From Tamlana flava (GTDB taxonomy: Bacteria; Bacteroidota; Bacteroidia; Flavobacteriales; Flavobacteriaceae), in the NCBI RefSeq assembly GCF_041287255.1, contig NZ_JBGGTX010000002.1:744001-808000 (forward strand): 64,000 bases of DNA. The letters run 5' to 3'. Position 1 is the first letter of the stretch. Each line of letters starts with the position of its first letter. Position numbers and translations under genes: made by a program. Below are positions 62,029-64,000 of this stretch, one piece after another. The notes under the pieces were generated by a model. That model did no database searches. It was not told the origin of the DNA and worked only from the letters and a program-made list of their open reading frames with translations.

Positions 62029-63366
62029 TTAAAAATTTAGAATGTTGTGACCTTTCAATACTTGTTCGTGCTTCTTTATAGGTATTATGGGGAAAAGTTT
62101 GACAAGAATCGTAATAATTAATAAGAACCATGCAAATGAAGCAAAAGTAATGCTCCATTCTTCCCATGTAGGATTGTAATGCAAATAAGATTCATCTACA
62201 CCCTGAATTGGTAAATAAGGATGTTGCAATGATGGAATTACAATTAAAAATCGTTTAAACCAAGCCCCTAAAATTATAAACATCGAGATTATAAATATAG
62301 GGAAAGACCGGCGCATGGTTTTAAAAAGTAATAATACAATGGGTAAAACTAAGCCTCCTAATTGAACAAACCAATACATTGGAGCATATTTGCCAACAAA
62401 TAATTCTGTAATATGTTCTCCTTCAACACCAACCATCTTGAAGGCAGGTCCTAAATATTCATTAATATTAAAGTATAGATATACTAATGATAATAGAACC
62501 AAAAGCTTCCCCATTTTGTCAAAATGTGCTTCGGTAATATATGCTTTGAGACGGATAGACTTTCTTATAAAGTACATTGCTATGATTATAGCTGCAGCAC
62601 CTGCCATAAACGCACCGGATACGAAATAGGGGCCTAAGTTTGTACTATCCCATCCCGGCCGCCACGTAGTTGCAAAAAGCCATGATGTTACAGTGTGAAT
62701 TGCAAATGCTACAGGAAGAACCGAAATAGCTAAAATTTTAGTGACCTTTTGAAGCATGGTTATTTGATTGGGGTCGTTTCGCCAATTAATAGCCAAAATT
62801 CTATATAATTTTTTTTTCCAGTTAGGAATTGCTGTTAACCGGTCACGACAAAGGGCGAGATCTGGAAGCAAAGATGTATAAAGTAATATTAAACTTATGA
62901 CCAAATAGGTAGAAATAATAATCACATCCCATATAATGGGAGACTGAATTCTTAAATATCTAATAACATAAAAGAATCTATCTGGTCTTCCCATATCTAC
63001 AATTATGATTACAATGGCGCAAATAATGGCGGATACAGCAATTATTTCAGATATCCTTGTAAGTGGTTTCGACCATTCATTTCTGTTTAACTTCAAAATG
63101 GAACTAAAAAGAGAACCTACAAGACTAATGGCGACGAAGAAAACGAAGTTGGATATATAAATGCCCCATGATGTGTAATCTCTCATTGCGGTAACAATCA
63201 ACCCGTATTTTAGCTGTCTATAATAACCATACATTCCTATTAATATGATTAAAATTAAAAAGACTACCCATAATTTATATCGCCAAGAGGTTTTTAAAAT
63301 ATGTCTTAAAAGATCCTTTTCTCTCCGGTCACTAAACTCTTGTTTGTTTTTGGCACTTGTATTCAT
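62029..63366 (-). CDS. nrfD: NrfD/PsrC-type quinone-interacting membrane subunit
   Basis: A 445-residue membrane protein with about ten helices of the NrfD/polysulfide-reductase PsrC family. Such subunits oxidise or reduce menaquinone and exchange electrons with a 4Fe-4S partner. The long form, with more than eight helices, resembles ActC/ActF-like and DsrP/Hme-type subunits rather than the short NrfD. Its ATG overlaps the stop of the upstream 4Fe-4S gene by 4 nt (ATGA), a sign of tight coupling. Confidence 0.9.
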   Translation of the reverse strand: MNTSAKNKQEFSDRREKDLLRHILKTSWRYKLWVVFLILIILIGMYGYYRQLKYGLIVTAMRDYTSWGIYISNFVFFVAISLVGSLFSSILKLNRNEWSKPLTRISEIIAVSAIICAIVIIIVDMGRPDRFFYVIRYLRIQSPIIWDVIIISTYLVISLILLYTSLLPDLALCRDRLTAIPNWKKKLYRILAINWRNDPNQITMLQKVTKILAISVLPVAFAIHTVTSWLFATTWRPGWDSTNLGPYFVSGAFMAGAAAIIIAMYFIRKSIRLKAYITEAHFDKMGKLLVLLSLVYLYFNINEYLGPAFKMVGVEGEHITELFVGKYAPMYWFVQLGGLVLPIVLLLFKTMRRSFPIFIISMFIILGAWFKRFLIVIPSLQHPYLPIQGVDESYLHYNPTWEEWSITFASFAWFLLIITILVKLFPIIPIKKHEQVLKGHNILNF

Positions 63367-64000
63367 GATGCACTGTTTTCGGAATTTTCTTTTTCAAACG
63401 GGAAGAGTCGATCTACAGGGGGTAAATAATAAACCCGAGGTTTTGTTCCAAGTTCCTCCATGTATCTGTAGCCTGCTTTATCTCTTAAAAGGGTGCTTAA
63501 TCTGACGGTTTCTTCTCCGTTAGTTACAGAGTCTTCAAGCTCATTTCCAAAATATATTACACCATTGGGACAAGCGGTGACACAATGAGGAAGTTTGTCT
63601 TGACGAAGCATATCCGGACAAAAATCACATTTTGCAACAGTGCCCTTTTTGCTTGGCAGGCTTGTTTCAGGCGAATAAGGAAGATCTAACTTGCCTTCTG
63701 GAGGATTGCCCCAATTGAATACCCTAGCCGAATAAGGACAGGCTGCCATGCAAAAGCGACAACCGATACAGCGTTCATTATCAATGAGTACAATCCCGTC
63801 TGAACGCTTAAATGTTGCGCCAACGGGACAAACTTTTACACAAGGGGGATTATCACACTGAAAGCATTTTTTAGGCATCCAATAAGGAGAGGATTCTTCA
63901 TTATCTTTCATCTCTAGAACCTTTATGTAAGGTCTTTCTGGAGTTAAATTGTGATGTTTATCACAGGATTGAACACATTTTCTCGCATTTTTACATTTAC
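63363..64000 (-). CDS. 4Fe-4S dicluster electron-transfer protein (NrfC/HybA-like), 5' end outside window
   Basis: The frame stays open to the right window edge, beyond the internal ATG at 63911. Residues upstream, NARKCVQSCDKHHNLTPERP, complete the first cluster motif, so the gene is truncated. Four 4Fe-4S motifs are visible: CVQSCD, then CDNPPCVKVCP, CIGCRFCMAACP and CDFCPDMLRQDKLPHCVTACP-type spacing. This is the standard electron-wiring subunit of molybdopterin or multihaem oxidoreductases, paired with NrfD. The catalytic subunit should be encoded beyond the edge. Confidence 0.92.
   Translation of the reverse strand, partial: KCKNARKCVQSCDKHHNLTPERPYIKVLEMKDNEESSPYWMPKKCFQCDNPPCVKVCPVGATFKRSDGIVLIDNERCIGCRFCMAACPYSARVFNWGNPPEGKLDLPYSPETSLPSKKGTVAKCDFCPDMLRQDKLPHCVTACPNGVIYFGNELEDSVTNGEETVRLSTLLRDKAGYRYMEELGTKPRVYYLPPVDRLFPFEKENSENSAS

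Noticed and set aside
63950..63965. CRP-like palindrome TGTGAT-GTTT-ATCACA
   Set aside because: The 4Fe-4S reading frame runs through this position to the window edge with a cluster motif upstream, so it lies in coding sequence. It also lacks the leading A of the five intergenic dyads.
1..64000. CRISPR arrays, insertion sequences, prophage, tRNA or rRNA genes
   Set aside because: I saw no regular direct repeats, transposase or integrase frames, attachment-site duplications or tRNA-like cloverleafs in the spacers.

Overview
The window is a gene-dense, AT-rich chromosomal segment from a member of the Bacteroidota, almost certainly the family Flavobacteriaceae. The signs are a type IX secretion C-terminal sorting domain, lineage-specific families (DUF4271, DUF4296, DUF423), a long acidic C-terminal tail on ribosomal protein S16, a Bacteroidota-style dihydroorotase, and promoters of the TTTG-N19-21-TAnnTTTG type. 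I see no rRNA, tRNA, CRISPR array, prophage or insertion sequence. The first gene (a nitrilase-family amidohydrolase) and the last gene (a 4Fe-4S dicluster protein) are cut by the window edges.

Bases 1-30 kb are mostly core metabolism and housekeeping: ComF, glycyl-tRNA synthetase, an Lrp regulator next to a saccharopine dehydrogenase-like enzyme, ATP-dependent PEP carboxykinase, a prolyl oligopeptidase, uroporphyrinogen-III synthase with DUF4271, a glycosyltransferase/dihydroorotase/DUF4296 operon, tyrosyl-tRNA synthetase, a frameshifted YHS-domain pseudogene, a LuxE-like acyl-activating protein, a PhoB/PhoR-like two-component pair, TrmB/LysE/alkyltransferase-like genes, and the Fe-S cluster genes mrp and nifU-like.

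Bases 26.7-40 kb form a low-potential electron-transfer region: pyruvate:ferredoxin oxidoreductase, an 8Fe-8S-type ferredoxin, 2-oxoacid:ferredoxin oxidoreductase (korAB), and a complete rseC-rnfBCDGEA operon. Together these would reduce ferredoxin with 2-oxoacids and reoxidise it on NAD+ while pumping ions. A [2Fe-2S] ferredoxin and a lipoprotein cytochrome c follow.

Bases 40.9-55.2 kb are mixed: a phosphoesterase, an SGNH hydrolase lipoprotein, a very large (1154 aa) protein that I think may be a diphosphate-dependent PEP carboxykinase, a glutaryl-CoA-type dehydrogenase, a Rieske oxygenase, an APC transporter, rpsP-rimM, a beta-propeller lactonase, and three paralogous PA2169/DUF2383 four-helix-bundle genes.

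Bases 55.3-64 kb are a respiratory and cytochrome c maturation block: a CcsB-CcsA fusion, an OB-fold lipoprotein, a glutamyl-tRNA reductase, and an operon of 4Fe-4S protein, NrfD, a single-pass membrane protein and cytochrome c.

The most striking signal is regulatory. A dyad ATGAY-N4-RTCA occurs at five intergenic places (centres 30463.5, 31029.5, 39599.5, 58549.5, 60908.5), all next to the redox genes above. In each case a TAnnTT(TG)-like -7 box lies exactly 33 bp from the dyad centre towards a gene, and at two divergent regions this holds on both sides. This is the geometry of a class II FNR/CRP-type activator and would tie nifJ, ferredoxin, kor, rnf, ccsBA, the lipoprotein and hemA into one oxygen- or redox-controlled regulon.
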